Assembly: GCA_027559495.1 (NCBI GenBank)
Contig: JAMXSV010000003.1
Coordinates: 806,001 to 870,000 of the forward strand
Reading direction: 5' to 3'
Source: Aurifilum marmelostoma
Lineage: Eukaryota > Ascomycota > Sordariomycetes > Diaporthales > Cryphonectriaceae
Length of the DNA: 64,000 nt
Shown here piece after piece: positions 10,022 to 22,737 of this stretch (positions within the stretch are counted from its first letter, which is position 1; each line of letters starts with the position of its first letter). The notes under the pieces are model-generated. The model ran no database searches. It was not told the DNA's origin and saw only the letters and a program-made list of their open reading frames with translations. A program made the position numbers and the translations under genes.

Positions 10022-12793
10022 CTTGTCTGACATTCCCTGGATCAAGAATCAGGGAATGTAGGTTGGGAAGCCTGCATAGCACAACGTGGAGCTGACCAGC
10101 CTGGTTTGTCCTTCGGGGCCGACCTGGGCGCAATTTTTGCTGTCTCCACAGCCCCTGTGCTGCCTTTTATCTTTTTCATGATGCTCATCGCTTGATGCGG
10201 TGACATGATGAAGGGGATCCTCTCATCATCACTTCCGCAACGTCATCCCTTAGACCCTCCGGCCTTTGCTTTCATCCTCTGATGCTTCAATCGAGGCGCC
10301 GTCAAGTATCTCGAATAGCTGTTACCAGTAGGGTTTTTTTCGCGTCTTGGGGCTAAAAACCGCGTTGGTGGGCGTGACGCTCGCTTCTGCCTTGGTAGTT
10401 TTCTGCTTAGGTATGACCTGCAGCCAGCAGCATTTCCAATCTTGCTCCCGCAATGCCGCGCAACCGTCCTTGAGAGAGGTCTGTAGTGGTGTTTGACAAG
10501 GAAAATATTTCGCGATGTTCAATACGGCTGCTGGGCGCATCAGTTGACCTGCTACATGCGCCACGCCGTCTTGCAGCTGCCCAACTTCGCTCGACCCTTC
10601 CAACGTCAAGTGCTCCCTCGCCGTTCTCAAAACCGTTCGGTTTGTGGGGCCATAGCCAAGGAAGCTTATCCCCATTCCCCATATTGAGGCACGCATCGAA
10701 AGCCCGACCCAGCGGAGACTGTCTGATCTGTTGAAATTTCGGTGCCAATCGACGCTGCAGTTGTATGCCTACTTCCATCCTGCCCTTCGTCGCGGGGAGT
10801 CCTCGTACTAACTCTACTTATTGGCTACACTAGAATTCATCCAGGACTGTAGAAGCAGCCGACTGCCCCAAAGATGAGCCAACGAGCCCCCCCCCCTGGT
10901 GCCCAAGATGCCTCGACTGGTCAACTATGTTCACTGTCAACACCACCCCCCCCAACCAAAAAAAAAACATGATCCTCTCGACTTTCGGAGTTTCCAACAC
11001 TGGCCTTTTGTTCCGAGCCAAGAACTCATCTTCGAACCTCAGCTGAGCTGGATCACACCATTCACCGCGGGTTCGCTGGTCCTTCCGCGTCACACAATGA
11101 GGATAGCTGGCGCCCCCCAGTTCAGCTTGCCTCTTGACAATATAATCAGAGAGGGGGGGGGGGGGGGGAATCCCGGATTTCCAAGTCTGGCGCCGCTGTT
11201 TGCGAGCACCATGTATACCTAGATCAGACCTCCGAAGGCCTAGCTGTGCGGGTCTGGTCCAGATAGCTCGAGTCGACGGAGTTCCGAGGCGCAAGCGAGA
11301 AGGGATGGCTCAAGAGCAAACCTACCAAGGACTGGTTGCAATAGGCAGCAAGAGTCTAATCCTTCGCAGACGGTAGGAGGCAGGGTATTGGATGTCATGG
11401 CCCCCCCTTCCCCTCAAACTCCGGAGAATTCTCCATCCGGCCCGCCCCAAAAGAATGGTCAGAAGAGTAATGGAAGCTTACAAGAAGATAGACTCTGGCC
11501 TTGGCTTGCAATTATTGGCAGTGTCTAAGCTGCAATGAGTTAGAAGACGCTGCCCTGGCCTGCAGTGCCCCTTACATTTTTATCTCTCATCAGCTCGGCT
11601 CTCGTGGACCACGCTCGTTCGGTCGACCACGGAATATTGAGAACTCTGAACCCCTGGCCTCGTTTTAGACCAATGCACTGCGGTTAAATATACGCCGCTG
11701 GGAATACGATCTGGGAAAAAAGGGTCCTGGCCCACCACACCGTTCACTTATGGTGTTTGTTGGCCAATTTCCGCTTTTCTCGGCCGGATACCTGGCCCGC
11801 GAGGACACGGTTGGGCGGCTTGGGCGGCAACCTTTTCTTGACCGAGAATCACCATGCAATGAAGGCAAGAGAGAGACGAGGCAACCTAGGGTCCCAGCCA
11901 AGGATTAATAATTGTACCTGCAAGCCACGGAAGAAGTCTCTGGAATCATCCCTCAAATTTTTGGCAGAGGTTTTGAGCATGGTAAAAGTCCAAGTTCGTA
12001 TTTCTCACACCACGAGTGGTATTTAGCCCTTTCAGGCCTAGAGAATCACGCGGGTCCCGCATGGTGGTAGAGACAACAACACTCCAGGACCCTCACTTGC
12101 CGAAGAGATTCTCGGGTTAATCATGCTAGATCCATAGCGAGATCCGAACCTCATGGTGAAGACCATCGTCCACTTGCAGCAGGCTGTTCGGGCTGCTTCC
12201 TTGTAGGCGGCACCCTCGTTTGGTTAGAGAGCGCGTATGTGGCTTTCTTTCAGTGAGCCTTGGCGCCCTGTCGCCGAGGCTACTGACACCACGACAAGCT
12301 TTCCTCCCGGGCAAGTCAAGTGTCGTAGCCGACTTGGCCTGGGGCTTGACAACGCTGGAGTCATGGTCTCCAGCCACTAGCTCACGGGCGTTCCTGAATT
12401 TCTCTGCAGCGCCCAATCATGCCTGGGAACTCGATACGTTAGCGTGTAGCTAAGCTTTAGTTTATGGACCATGAAGACGCTCGAGCATCTCACGGTGGAG
12501 ACAGCAAGTATCAGCCAATGCGTGGATCACCATAGTAAGTAGATAGCAGAGGATATCTAGAGTGAGAGGGAGATAATCAGCGGAGGTGCTGATGCCTCGT
12601 GACGGAAGAGGATGGCCAGCTCTACCCCTGACGTAGCATGAGAGCTGAGAAGGTGAAAAAAAAAAAAAAAAGGGGTCGTCCTGTAGTTTATAATGAGCTG
12701 TTGGCCCACAGCCAGACGCTGCAGTCTTTTCCCATCTTCTCGCAGCTCCAGATCAAATTCAGCCCAGCAAATCCTGATCAAAACGGTTCCAAG
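10022..12793. other. Gene-poor region upstream of L26 and of the secreted-protein gene
   Basis: Nothing with clear coding character was seen in 2.8 kb. Frames of up to 154 residues on the minus strand (10830-11294) have random-looking composition. The region carries C/G homopolymers (for example G runs near 11150-11168) and A runs near 10960 and 12656-12671. The part nearest 10000-10100 should hold the L26 promoter. Confidence 0.5.
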
Positions 12794-13335
12794 ATGTACT
12801 CTCGGAACATTTTCCTCTCGGGCCTTCTCGCCGTCCTCGGCGGCAGTGGTGTTGCCACTGCAGTCTGCTCAGGCGATGTCATTGCCATAGGAACTGGCGT
12901 TGACTCTTCCACCGCCACAACATGTACGAACACCTTGTACATATGCTATTCAATTTGCCCGCCCTACGCCCGTTTCTTCTCTACACAAGTTCCCTCGTCA
13001 CCTCATACTGTAACTAACCAAAACCCTTTCGTCACAGACAACATCTACGATGCGAGCTGCAACACCCTGCACACCCTCTCAGTCTCGGACTCCCCCGGCA
13101 TCTGCGACTCGGCATACTTCCTCTGCGCCGTCGGCACAACGTCTATCGAGGAGTTTGACGACCCTACCACGGGTGTTTCATACACCTGCTCTGCTGATCC
13201 TACCACCGAGACGTGCGGCTCTGACACCGTTGCTTACTGCGTGAGTTGAGCCTCTTTTGTCTGTGCTTGTTGCTAATGATGCTTGAGACTGACCTGCCAA
13301 TGACGATATAGTGCACCTACGGCTACATTACATAG
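12794..13335 (+). CDS. Small secreted cysteine-rich protein (candidate effector or surface protein)
   Basis: There are three exons, 12794-12923, 13038-13240 and 13312-13335, encoding 118 residues. The introns have GTACGA...CTAAC...CACAG and GTGAGT...CTGAC...ATAG signals, and both keep the frame. The N-terminus MYSRNIFLSGLLAVLGGSG is a typical signal peptide with probable cleavage near ATA-VC. The mature part (~95 residues) is Ser/Thr/Asp-rich with eight cysteines, including a terminal CC pair (AYCCTYGYIT), consistent with four disulfides. No enzyme motif is visible and I recognise no family. Size, secretion and Cys content fit the loose class of small secreted proteins that includes plant-pathogen effectors; that role is inference. 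It borders a 3-kb AT-richer gene-free block. Confidence 0.75.
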
Positions 13336-16300
13336 ACAGTGATGACAATGAAAATGTGTTGAGAATTCTGGGACTCTGTGGTTATTGTTGGTCTCAGCCC
13401 AAGGCAGTGCATGTGGGGGAACTTGAGATGTTAAGAATATCCTTGAAGCATACAAACTCTTGTCACTTGGCATTCGAGTTGACACTTAGTTTCATTGATC
13501 AGCCTCTCGAGCTATATAAATATATGTAATACTATTATTGCATGAAGGTTCTCCTTGCAGGTCCGTGTGGCATAATGGCTGGGCGACCGTACTGATTAAA
13601 AAAAAAAAAAAAAAAACATCGGCTTGTTTCGTTGCATGAACCTAAGCACTCACAGTGGACACTAATTAATTACCTGGAGCATACAATAGCATATAAGAAT
13701 TTAGTCTACGGTATGCAAAGTCCGTAGATTAGGATCACAAATCTATCTCACAGATCGGGATCCGACCGACAGGACTTCAGCCACGATAGAGCCAGATTTC
13801 CTCAGCCTCAACCCAGTCAAACACAGACCAGCGGCTTTTCGAATTACTGCAGTGGATGCAAGGACTCTGCATCCAAACAAGACCTTTGTACTAAGGACTG
13901 GCTAGACCTCATCACAGAAGTCTGCATAAGCTCATCTAGAATACAGATACCATCTTGTCACACTACATTTTGGCTCTTTGTAGACAATGTTCTCGACCAA
14001 CTTAGGTCATGTAGATATATTTGGAGCAGCAAGTAGAGGTACACATATCAAATCAACTTCTCACACTGCGCACTGCCATTGCAGAGCGTCTTCCTCGGGC
14101 CATGACCACACTTGTTTGTTCAGATTTGAGGGGTGGGAAACTGCACCATGAGTGTAGATAGAGTCATGCAGGGATCTGATGCTTCAATTTCATGTCAGCC
14201 CTGCTGAGCCTCCATGGTCCTGAAATATCTTTTGGCATTCTTCGTTGAGGGGATAGCTTCGCCATATTCTCCCGGCTTCAATGGTACAGTCCTTGATCTC
14301 AGCTTACAAGCTCATGATAGAGAGCCACTCTTCCTTGAATACAACATATTTTGCACATTGTGCCTGTCTAAGATGCTCTTTTTCATGTTGAGAAAGTGGT
14401 CTGCTCCTGTTGACTGCTTTCATTGAATTTTGTTCTGCATCTGAGCTGTACTATTCAGCACTGGTATCTCTCGATGTGCAGCAATGCTCAATGCAAATCG
14501 TGACTATGATCCTTCAGTCACTACTAGATATGGACTAGGATTCTGTTTGGAGAATCACAGTATATGTCTTGACCTTGCTGAAACAATTGCACCAAGCTGA
14601 TGGGTCAATCTCACTCGAGTAGATAAAGTGTGCCTGATGGCAGTAAGAGATCACGCAAGGCTTCAGACCAATGACTACTGCTACCATCACAGCTGAATAC
14701 TGGACACAAATGATTGGAAACATGCTGAAGGCAAGAGTCAACACACCCGAATGCCTTTGCTCCTGCGTACTCAAATCAATTACAGCATTGTTCTGATGCT
14801 CACCAGAGCACCATGGATCACCATGCCTAGTGAGTAAATACATATCTCGCAAGAGAGAGTGTGTATTTCTTATTGAAATACTTTAAGTCCCCTAGTCAGG
14901 AGTAAAGTAAGATGTGAACAGCCCTACTATATTCAATTGACTTGAGACATTGGGAAGGAAAGACTTCAGAGACTGATGTTCTATTCGACAGAGGGCTGTC
15001 TATCTGCGTGTTTTTACTTATGTTCTTAGCTCTTATCCGAAAAGGAAAAATGCTTCAATAGTATGTTTACCCTGAAGCATGTGTGTGTTTTGAATGTGAG
15101 GCACGATTGTCAACATCATCAGTAGGGTGAAACTTCTAGGCCCTTAGGGCTGGTTCGATGCACACGGACCAAGATCGGGATATCTACTTATTGGCCATTG
15201 CAGCAATGTTTTTCAATATTTGAGAATAGATAGGTGCCTTTCTATGCTTTAGATAGTTCAGGCCAAAGAGCTTAGGTGTCAGAGTCACTCTTTTGACACG
15301 GTGTGATATCTGCAAATACGCATGGTGCAGACACCAATATCATAGAGGGTATTGCAAACCGCAACATTCCTGTGACAGATATTGGGATACTTGATAGAAC
15401 TTGGCATATATTGTTGTCTACTTCTAAGGCCTATCGCACTTAATATGATTGCAGTGCGATGCATTAGTAGCTCGTAGGTGGGACTCTCTATGAGCCACGG
15501 CTTATACGGGGCCATAGTATCCCTAGTGTTGTACATTTCACTCTTCAGGAGCTTTCTATAGAGTGTCTTCTCCTGGACTGATGGATATATAAGGTACGAG
15601 CATATCCCAATCTCAGATATATCCTGGAGGAAGGGGAGAAAGCCCATGTGGCTCGACTCACGATGTTGGGGGATTCCTCTAACTAGATAGCCTGGCATGG
15701 CTTGTAAAGAAGGCGGTTTCTGGAGAAAGCTTAGCTGTTCATAACTGACTATGAATGGTACTATCAAATTTACTTCCACCCAGAGAAACAACAGCATCAT
15801 GACAACTTCTAGAGGCGGACAAGACAGACAACTCACTCCTCTGCTGATCGAGCAGCAAATGTGCTGCAAAGCAATAGAGAAACTTAGAGGGGCTGACGCT
15901 GCACATATCCTACAGTGATTGGAAGTCTTCAAAAGCCCCTGGGAGGACTCACCTGACTGGGATGAGATGAGGCTATATAGAATGGACTGAAAGTTGCTTG
16001 GAAGCTTCTGAAGCCCTTGAGCGGCAAGCCCTTGTCAGTTTTTATAACGAGGACGCCCTGTTCCTATTTATTTTGCAGACCTCCGAAGCATCAGAAAAGT
16101 AAGTTTGGAAAGTATCTTCTTATTAAAGAAGGCCTATATGCTGAGCCTTTGACTGCTATCAGATGTGCTGCGATATCAGTTGCTACTTGACACCCCGGAG
16201 ATGTATGAGAATGAACAGTTTGTAAGTGATGGTATTATTTTGTCTCCTCAAGTATTGCATGTCCTCAGTCATGCCATATAGCATAATCCCAGACAGATGA

Positions 16301-16360
16301 GGATATATAAGTGCTAGCAAGCGGGGCCGAAACCGAGGAGGCGCACATAATCTCCCGGCT
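13336..16360. other. AT-richer gene-free block, possible decayed repeat
   Basis: Base composition drops visibly below that of the flanking genes, with many TA, TG and CA steps, and coding-like codon bias is lost. An A18 run lies at about 13597-13614. The longest frame is a minus-strand one at 15285-15932 (215 residues, Cys/Leu/Ile-rich). It has no recognisable family and lacks the C-ending codon preference of real genes here. The block could be a repeat-induced-point-mutation (RIP) remnant of a transposon, but no terminal repeats or transposase motifs could be read. Confidence 0.4.
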
Positions 16361-19300
16361 TTGGCTTCTTTGGATGTTTCGGGTCCTTTCTCTGAGAAAC
16401 ATCACTCTGCTACATTTTCAAAAAGTTGCGTCATGGTCAGGGAGGGCATGGGCACAAAACCTCTGAAAGCACACGCTGAGTACCAGAGCTGGGGGGCAGA
16501 CAAGAAAATACAGTTCTGCAAGACCAGGGACGAAGTACAGAGACAGGACAAGGAAGGGCGATGAGAAGAGGGAGGGAAAAGAGGGGATCACGAAACCTTG
16601 CATGATAAGAGCCTATGGCTTTTGCAAGACCAAACGCATTCCTAACATGGATGCAAGGGCAAAAGAGGCCAGTAGAAGTCTCAAACTGTGTCAAGACCCC
16701 AATGGATGCTTTAAGCCAGGAAGCACATGCACACACTTGCACAGACACAGGTGCGACAGTCGTCCCAGGGATAGAGACGGAACGGCAACTGTCGTCCGCC
16801 TGAGTGCTGATCACGGGAGCCAGCCAGCCGGCCCATTTTCTCCGCCCGCGCGGAGTCTCCCCCCCCCCCATGTGGTGACAATCCTGAACCTTCTTTTTTT
16901 GTTCGTCATCGTCGTCCTCGTCGTCCCTCGTCGATTTCGAATCCGGCAGAAAAGAACCCTGCAGGCGATGGGATCTAAGGTTGTGGAGAGGACCATTGAG
17001 CGGAAATCCGGGGTAAAAGGGCGCTAAAACGGGTTTCCCCAGGGGCGCTGCAACAGGGCACCGCGGTTTATCGTGGCTCCCTGGTCCGCTGTCCCCCAGT
17101 GGACACCGCCTACAGGCCTCCCCCTGACGCACGTGAACATTTCGTAGACAAAGTATTACCTAAAAACGAACGGTTGGCGTCGGTACCCCAACACGGTGCC
17201 CAAGGAGGAAAAAAAAAAAGAAAGGGTTTTCTTCTCTTTTTTTTTTTCTCGTAAAACCGACTGACTCTTTGGCTTGTTTCTCTCCCCCGTGAAGAAAATT
17301 GACACTAGCCTGACTTCCAAGGAAAAAAGTTCAATTGATTGAAAAGGGAGGAGGCTGGAACAAAGTGGACAGTGTGCTTGGTAAGACCTGCGAGATCGCT
17401 CTTAGGCGGCTCCTGTATCGGAGGTGGACGTGGCGGATATTCATGAGCGGGAAGGGGGAAAAAAAGCAAGAGGGCTGAGGTCGGATTCCGTCGGACGAGG
17501 CTGCGGACACCGGTTCGCCGAGCGGCTCTACATTGTTTAGAGAAAAAAACCACCACTATGGTTGGGCGCGTCAGAAACGAGCAGTTGCGATATCGCAGCT
17601 CGTGAGTACAATCTCTCGTCCAAATTCGCCCAAGCCCACACCAGAGGGCTGATCTTGGGAGAAGGTCTGGCCGGGTAGTGGCCGAGATGAGAGGACCCTC
17701 AAGTGGTCCCTCGGGGACCTCGAGCTGTCCCGAAACCTGCCGATGTTTGTCTCTGGTGCCATACGCTATCGTACGAGAGACATTTGAGGGAGGAGGGATG
17801 CTCGGTCAATGTCGTGCACGCCGTGGTGACGCGGCGGGATAGATGCGAGGCTGGGTGAAGGACCAGATCAGATAAGCCCTGGCTGCTGCTGCAAGGGAAC
17901 AAATAAGGTGTCGTATTGTTCTCTGGCAGGGAGTTAGGTTCGAGATGATCGAGATAAGATGATTCAGATAAGGGACAAGAAAAGACGGCACCTTTATAGA
18001 TATGCAGTCGTGATGATATAAGTAATATATTCGTCATTGGAATGTAATATTGACGTGCGACGAGCGGGTGTGTTGGCCAAAGGGAGGTTTGACGTTTGTC
18101 GGTTAGGGGGGCCCTCCCCTGTAGAGGGCCATGTCACAAGGCTCTTCTGGCCAGTAGGACAACAAGCCTAGGACCCCGTCAGAGCCCATCCCTTCTCCAC
18201 CGAAGGAGCTAAAAGCGGACGGGGCTACAGTGGCCCTGCAAGGCCCATTTTCAGAGTCAGATTCAGCCTCCTATTGTCGCTGCTGCCAGCCAGGAGGAGG
18301 CTACTACTGCTAGTAGACCACATGACTGGTTGAGCTGGCATCGTCTCCTTTTTTTTTTTTTCTTTAAAAAAAATAATAATGAACATAAAAAACTGATTTA
18401 TTCTTCTCTTCCTGGGAAGAGGGCAGCACACCGTTCCCAAGGCATTGTGCACGATTGCGAATCGTTTGGCTCCGAGGAGATGCAATATCCTGCGTCACAT
18501 GAGGCAAAATAAAAAAAAATAAAAAAAGCAATCAAAAAAACAGGCTGGCACTTGTGGTCTAGGGTCCAAACGTGGTCTTGTGTTGCAGGGCGGCTCGAGT
18601 CGGATGTGCAGTTTGACAAAGAGATACTCAAGGCTGTGGCTCTTCCTTGTTTCTATTACTCAATCCTCAGGTAACAAAACAGCCCTGCCCGGCATGATTC
18701 ATCCCCCCCCCCCTCTTCCTCGTCCTTCGTTTTGCCTCTGTAGCACTTTTTTTTTTTTTTTCTTTCCTTCTTCTCCATATTGGACCATAAAAAAGAAAAG
18801 TAAAAAAAGAAGAACACGGGACCACCTTCGTGGATCTTGATCTGCTATTCGATTTTCTGACAAGCACGTTTTTCTTTCTTTCGGGCGTTGTTTATAGGTC
18901 GACCGTCTGCCGCCATTTCCACACTTGTACACGTCCGCGCTGCATATATGCACCTCTACCCTGCAGCCTTCACAAGTACTGGTCCCCCCCCCCCTTTCAC
19001 ACACTCCTGACTTATCTGGCCAACGCTACTTGTCCAGAATATATCATCACTACTTTGTACATGCATAGTACATAAAGTTTAACCCCGTAAATAATCTGCT
19101 GTGTGGCACGCATCCAGAGACACACGCACACACGCACACACCTTCCTCCTCCTTCTCCTCCTCCTTCGTTCTTTCCTCTTTCCTCTTGCCCCTCCTCCTC
19201 CCCCTCCAGCAGCGTCATCACCTCTCGGCCTCGGCTTGCTCACCTGTCCTCCTCTTTCCCCGCAACAAATTTACCTAAGACCATCTTCTCAGTGACTAAT

Positions 19301-19553
19301 AGAAAAGAGTCTATACGGCACTGGTCACCTACTCACGTGAAACCTTCCTGACCGACACGATACCTCCCCTTCCTGGCCTGGGGCACACCTACATTCCTGA
19401 GACCTCCCTCCCCCCCCCCCCTCCCGGTTTGCTCCGTGCCCACCACCCCTTCACAGACCAACCTCCTCCTCCTCCTCCTCCATCTCCCTCCCTCCTCCTA
19501 CCTCTCCTCCTCCACCTGCTTCTCTAGAGGTCCACATTTCCCGGCAAGCAAGC
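16361..19553. other. Long non-coding upstream region of the F-box gene
   Basis: These 3.2 kb hold many homopolymer tracts: C runs at 16861-16869, 18703-18712, 18978-18989 and 19410-19421, and T or A runs near 17210-17250, 18350-18380 and 18745-18760. From about 19080 to 19553 the plus strand becomes a continuous CCT/CTC-rich polypyrimidine stretch, typical of a fungal promoter or 5' leader. Frames such as 16437-17132 minus are Cys/Pro-rich and look spurious. Confidence 0.45.
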
Positions 19554-21556
19554 ATGGCGGTTGCAGAGATAGGAGGAACACCACCCCACCAAGGGAGGGC
19601 TGGCCTGTCTGCCAGCTACAAATCTAGGGCTGGCCACCCTGATGAGACGTGCCCCTCCGAGCCACCCCCATCCTCCAAGGACTCTCCCAGCTCCAACGGT
19701 CGCTCCTCCTTCTCGTCCATCAGGGAAGACGACACCGACCTCGCCCAGGCCTTTACAGCATCCAAGGTCTCGAGCTATAGCCACCTCGAGCACGAGATAT
19801 CACCACCGCCATCGCCACCAGCCCTTGGCGACCCACGCCCAGCAGCACCGACAGCAGCAATGGGTACCATGGTCCAGCACGCCGAGTTCTTCCCGCCCAT
19901 CACGCGGCCTGATAGTCGTCTGCATGGCAACTGGTACCCTGCCGACAACTTCAGAGGATGGAAGCAGATCAACGTCAAGGGGAGGCTGGCCAGCAGGAGC
20001 TTTGGCGACCTGCACCTCATGAACCTGGCCTGGACAACCAATCCAGATGCCAGCACTCCTGCTACTGCTCTCAAGAAGCGTCGCCCCTCTGGCAATGCCC
20101 CCGGGGATGCCGCCATGGAGAGGCTCCCGCTCGAGCTCCTGAGCAACATCATCGGCCTGCTCGTCATCGACGTGCCCCCCAACAGCCTGACCAAGCGCAA
20201 CATTGACCTCATGTCCCTCCTCCTCACCTCCAAGAAGATCCACGGTGCCACGCTGGTCACTCTCTACCGCCAGATCACCATTCCCCACTCGACCATCTTC
20301 AAGAAGTTCCTGGGCCATGTTGCCTCGCATGCCGCCCTGGGCACCCTGGTCAGGAGGTTTGACTTTTCCCACTTCAACCCCAACATGATGTTCACCACTG
20401 CTAGCGAGCGCTCTCTCGCCAAGAACCTGACGGCAACCACCCTCCTCCAGGCTCTGGAGCTGACCCCCCACCTTCAGGAGTTCCTGGCCCAGGAACATAT
20501 TGATGGTGACATCGACTCCCACGTCCTGCGGAAGCTCTTCTTCGGCCTCGACAGGATCGCTGCCCTGGACTTCTGCGGCTGCACTTCCCCCGCCTTCCGT
20601 GCTGCCTTTGTCGACGCGCTGCCCCCAGCGGCTGAGGAGTGGGCAACTGACCTGGTCTTGAAGCGGCTGTCGCTGCACAAGTGTACGACACTGCCCAGCA
20701 CCGTCTTCGAGAGCCTCCTCCCGCACCTGCCGCACCTCACGCACCTTGACGTGGCTGGGACGCGCATCACGGACGCCGCGCTGGCCTCTATCCCCCAGAC
20801 CGCGCGCCTGACCCACCTCAACCTCGCAAAGTGCAACAACCTCTCTGCGGGCGCCATTATCACCTTTTTGGCGGATCACCCCGCCGCGGCCACCCTGGCC
20901 TGGCTATCCCCTGGCCACGGACGCCAGCACTCACGAGACCTTTGACGACGGCGCCATCTCACGGCTCCTACCGATCCTCCCTTCATCCCTCAAGTCTCTC
21001 TCCCTCAAGGGTAGCAGGATGAACACCTCTCATATCCCCCCTCCTGCTGCCCCTCACCAAGCACCTCGAGGAGCTCGCTCTAGGCCGTGGCCTCAAGATC
21101 ACAGACACCAACGCCCTGTTCGGCCCCACAAACACTACTTCTGGCTCCTCGGAGGCCATGGACGTCGATTCTCCATCCTCGCCTGTGGAGGAGGCATGGA
21201 GCCCCCACGCCCTCCGCTACCTCGACCTCTCGGACCTCTGGTCCACAGAGCTTGACCTCCCCACCCTCTACGACACCGCCCAGTGCGCCCTCCTCGCCCG
21301 GCTGACAGAGCCCCTCGAGGTTCTCGAGGTGTCTGCCGACGCCGGACGCCGGCTCCGGGACGTCCCGCTGCGTCGGCTGGGCTGGCATCGCAGCGAGGCC
21401 GGGGCGCGCACCTGGATCGTGCGGGACAGCGCCAGCGGCGGGGAGACGCGAGCCTGGAAGATGGGCGCCGAGAGCTGGGGCATGCGGAAGGTTCCTGTCG
21501 CGAGGGCGGATGTGGGTGGGATGTATGGGAGCTATATGTTTGCGAGGCGATTGTGA
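19554..21556 (+). pseudogene. F-box / leucine-rich-repeat protein, reading frame broken twice
   Basis: The start is ATG 19554. The first frame (463 residues) ends at TGA 20943, but coding continues in the +1 frame from about 20911. It then moves to the +2 frame from about 21041, running to TGA 21554-21556. Removing one C from CCCC at 20908-20911 and one from the C6 run at 21036-21041 restores a 666-residue protein. Domains: a disordered Ser/Pro-rich N-terminus (1-180); an F-box-like segment AMERLPLELLSNIIGLLVID (~185-225); then repeats with LRR character (FDFSHFNP, LDFCGCTSPAF, LKRLSLHKCTTLPSTVFESL, LTHLDVAGTRITDAALASI, LTHLNLAKCNNLSAGAI, LKSLSLKGSRMN, LEELALGRGLKITDTNALF, LRYLDLSDLW). Family knowledge: substrate-recognition subunit of an SCF ubiquitin ligase. 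No intron is needed. Both breaks are +1 in C runs with perfect coding on each side, so sequencing error is more likely than true decay. Confidence 0.75.
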
Positions 21557-22737
21557 AAGACATGATACCTTTCTGCACCACTCACTCAACTCCCCTCATC
21601 ATCTTTGATACGGCGCCGACGTTGGTGGGCTGGAAAGGGGCGATTCCGGTGAGGAAGAGCGTTCTTCGTCGCAGGATTTCTTGTTTGGGTCTCCACAATC
21701 ACGAATACTTGTTTTTTTCTCTTGCTTTTTTCCCTTGTTTCCTCTTCTTTCTCTTTTTAAGCGAGCATTTGCACTTCATCTGCACTGCATGGAGTTCAAA
21801 GGAGGGCAATCGGGCACTGAAAGGACCAAGAGAGGCGAGAAGAATTACAGAATTCCGGCGTCGGCGTCGGGCCTTGTCATTCGCGATTCGCTGAGGAGTA
21901 ACCCTGGCGGTGGGTGGTTAACATACGGAAGGGCATTTCTTTCTTGGGGGTTCCCCCACCTCTTTTATATTTCCCTGCAGGCATCTTTTCTCTCTCTTCA
22001 GGCTGTCTTTCTTCCCTTTGGCCCGGCTCGATTTTTCACTTCCTCATATCTCTCTTGGTTCACAATCTGGGAAAAGGGGGGCGGAAACGGGGAACCTGGC
22101 TCGTTGTTTTACGTTATATACCACACAAACACAGTATTTGTTTCTTTTCTCTATCATTGCTCCTTGTTTATTTGTTTTTGCCTTTCTCTTTTTATCATTC
22201 TTGGTATAGCATATTGTGCATAACGAAAACTGTAACGATAGCGCGCATCAATTCAAGCGAGTATCTGCTATGTGTCTTTACAGGAAGGAGCCCAACCCTC
22301 CTCGTTGATGATGTGATACAATTGTTTATTCATGCACTTTGCTCATGGTGTTCCACGTCACTCATTGTCAGCTGAAGAGACTCCTCTTTCAATTTTTTTC
22401 CCCGTCTTATATTGTCCATAAGTCATGCAGAATACCATCTTGCGCCCTCTGTTGCTTTGTAGCTCTAAGTCTCGCGTAAAAAGGCGAACCACGACACATG
22501 AAGAGCGCCGGGAAATAGAAAAAGAAAAGGGATAAAGAAAGAAGCCATTGAATCTCTCACGGGTATCTCCTCCGTCTTGGGTCGTCGTCGTTTGTCTTTC
22601 GAACAGAAAGTAGACCATGGCACGGCTCGCTCTACACTACCTCCCTCCAGGATGATTTTCGCTGAATGCTCCCCCCCGTCCGATCTGTGCCGGACATGAG
22701 GCAGAACCGAGCGCCTTTCCGCGCCCTCCTCTCTCTC
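21557..22737. other. Intergenic region between convergent genes
   Basis: These 1.2 kb are T-rich on the plus strand (21700-22200), with frames of 150-200 residues that are Phe/Ser/Leu-rich products of pyrimidine tracts. They should contain the 3' UTRs of the F-box gene and the ING gene. No feature was recognised. Confidence 0.5.

Noticed and set aside
15285..15932. 215-codon minus-strand frame in the AT-richer block
   Set aside because: No family was recognised and codon use is unlike the genes here. It is kept only as a note on a possible decayed element.
16437..17132. 231-codon minus-strand frame
   Set aside because: It is Cys/Pro/Ser-rich, spans several homopolymers, and has no codon bias or domain.
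19800..20879. 359-codon minus-strand frame
   Set aside because: It is antisense to the F-box/LRR gene, Gly/Glu/Val-rich and without a domain; the sense strand carries clear LRR signals.
20900..21045. Introns as the cause of the F-box gene frame changes
   Set aside because: No GT...AG pair with a branch point spans either join, and coding similarity is continuous to within a few bases of each C run.
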